Below are positions 24,630-25,512 of a stretch of DNA of 25,512 bases, piece after piece (position 1 is the stretch's first letter; each line of letters starts with the position of its first letter). The stretch covers positions 3,664,060-3,689,571 of the forward strand of contig NC_017059.1 in the NCBI RefSeq assembly GCF_000284415.1, given 5' to 3'. The DNA comes from Pararhodospirillum photometricum DSM 122 (GTDB taxonomy: Bacteria; Pseudomonadota; Alphaproteobacteria; Rhodospirillales; Rhodospirillaceae). The translations under genes were made by a program, and so were the position numbers. The notes below the pieces were generated by a model. It searched no databases. It worked only from the letters and a program-made list of their open reading frames with translations, and was not told where the DNA came from.

Positions 24630-25512
24630 TAAAAAATCTCCATGAGGGGGCGGCTGGTGCCCTGGCTTTCGGGGTTGCCGTCCAGTCCGGTGAAGGGGAC
24701 GGCGTCGAGGGCGTGCATGATGGCCCAGGCCACATCCGCGTGCCCGGTTTCCTGGCTGCGGGTGGCCTGGAAGGTTGCTTGCCGGCCAGAAGGCGTCATC
24801 ACCTTGCGGATCGACAAAAACGCCAAGGCGATCTCGGTCTGGCCCGCGTCCCAGGCGAGGTGACCGTGGGAAATCAGGTGCTTGGCCTTGAGGACCATCC
24901 GCACCTTGGTGTCCACGTCATAGTGGATGGCCACGGCACCGGGCCACCAAGCGCGCACCAGCTCAAAAACGCCTTGCCCGATGCCGGTGGTGTCGATGGC
25001 CAGACGTTCGACTCGGTAACGGCCCGCCAGGGTGCGGATGGCATTGGCCTGGGCCGCGAAATCGGCCCCGCTGAAAGTCAGGCGCTCGATCACGCGATGG
25101 ACGCCCCCAACAGCGGCGGGAGGAGCAACGACAACCACTGACGCATCATCGCGCGACCTGGACGGGTCATAGCCAACCCAGACCGGCCCAAGGCTATGAC
25201 GCTCCGGTCCCTCGGGCACGTCGTCCCAGGCCTCAAGGGCGTCAACCATGCACCGCTGCAACTCGCGTAGCGAGAAGAACGACGCGGTGTCGTCCACCCA
25301 TTCGCCAAGGAATAGGTTCGCAAAATCCTGGTCATTGTACTCGCGGCGCAACTGGTCGATGTCGAACAGGTCGCACCCTTGCGCGGCCGCGTCTTCGATC
25401 GTAACGAGGTGCCGCCATTGACCATCCGCACACTCTGCCCCGTCTTTCAGCGCTTGGTGCGACACGTCGATCTCGACCCGATCCGCCTTGGCACGGCCCT
25501 TGTTGTAGGCGG
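24629..25512 (-). CDS. Phage terminase large (ATPase) subunit, P2 gpP type (5' end beyond window)
   Basis: About 294 C-terminal residues are visible, and the frame stays open to the right edge (reading AYNKGRAKADRVEIDVSHQALKDG there). Motifs match P2 gpP: GQWRHLVTIEDAAAQGCDLFD, DFANLFLGEWVDD, the nuclease-domain start WVGYDPSRSRDDASVVVVAPP, LAIDTTGIGQGVFELVR, VLKAKHLISHG, and QATRSQETGHADVAWAIMHAL. This subunit cuts and pumps phage DNA into procapsids. The ATPase half lies outside the window. In P2 the P and Q genes are read together and the scaffold gene O diverges from P, so a plus-strand O homologue is expected to the right. Confidence 0.95.
   Translation of the reverse strand, partial: AYNKGRAKADRVEIDVSHQALKDGAECADGQWRHLVTIEDAAAQGCDLFDIDQLRREYNDQDFANLFLGEWVDDTASFFSLRELQRCMVDALEAWDDVPEGPERHSLGPVWVGYDPSRSRDDASVVVVAPPAAVGGVHRVIERLTFSGADFAAQANAIRTLAGRYRVERLAIDTTGIGQGVFELVRAWWPGAVAIHYDVDTKVRMVLKAKHLISHGHLAWDAGQTEIALAFLSIRKVMTPSGRQATFQATRSQETGHADVAWAIMHALDAVPFTGLDGNPESQGTSRPLMEIF

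Overview
The window is very GC-rich (about 70%, with strong G/C at third codon positions). Its gene content and order (grxD-bolA-purLQS-purC, a lipoprotein divergent from rsmI-yraN, waaA-lpxK) point to an alphaproteobacterium of the Rhodospirillum/Pararhodospirillum type. The exact species is an inference.

Layout. 1-1.8 kb: an edge-truncated periplasmic-binding-fold lipoprotein (PBP-activator type) on the minus strand, divergent by 15 bp from rsmI (16S rRNA 2'-O-methyltransferase, frameshifted here) and yraN. 1.8-6.9 kb: a minus-strand cluster reading purC, purS, purQ, purL, bolA, grxD. It joins de novo purine synthesis (FGAR to FGAM, and SAICAR synthesis) to a BolA/monothiol-glutaredoxin Fe-S pair. 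6.9-9.7 kb, all minus: a small XRE-type regulator, a Bcr/CflA-like MFS exporter with an upstream GDT1/UPF0016 membrane protein, and a YgjP-type zinc metallopeptidase. 9.8-17.6 kb, all minus: a degenerate M48-like membrane protein (frameshifted), a PAS-GGDEF diguanylate cyclase, waaA and lpxK (Kdo-lipid A assembly), then a single-chain LivH-LivM-LivG ABC transporter. 17.7-20.3 kb, plus: an EamA permease and a dihydroorotase. 20.4-21.5 kb, minus: an ankyrin-repeat protein.

From 22.4 kb the character changes. A 45-nt 3' half of a tRNA-Thr(CGU) on the minus strand abuts an abrupt AT-rich stretch. This is followed by an orphan beta-class DNA methyltransferase and by portal (Q) and terminase ATPase (P) genes of a P2-like phage. 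I read this as the left end of a prophage integrated in tRNA-Thr and running off the right edge.

Two threads cross the whole window. First, at least seven copies of a directional palindromic repeat (core CTGGGGAGGC-N2-4-GCCTCCCCAG followed by ACCCCTCG and often a T-run) lie mostly 10-20 bp after stop codons, like a dispersed terminator or 3'-end element. Second, several genes (rsmI, the Liv fusion, the M48-like gene) carry short indels, mostly in or beside homopolymers. These could be sequencing errors or real frameshifts. Only raw reads or a second strain would tell.
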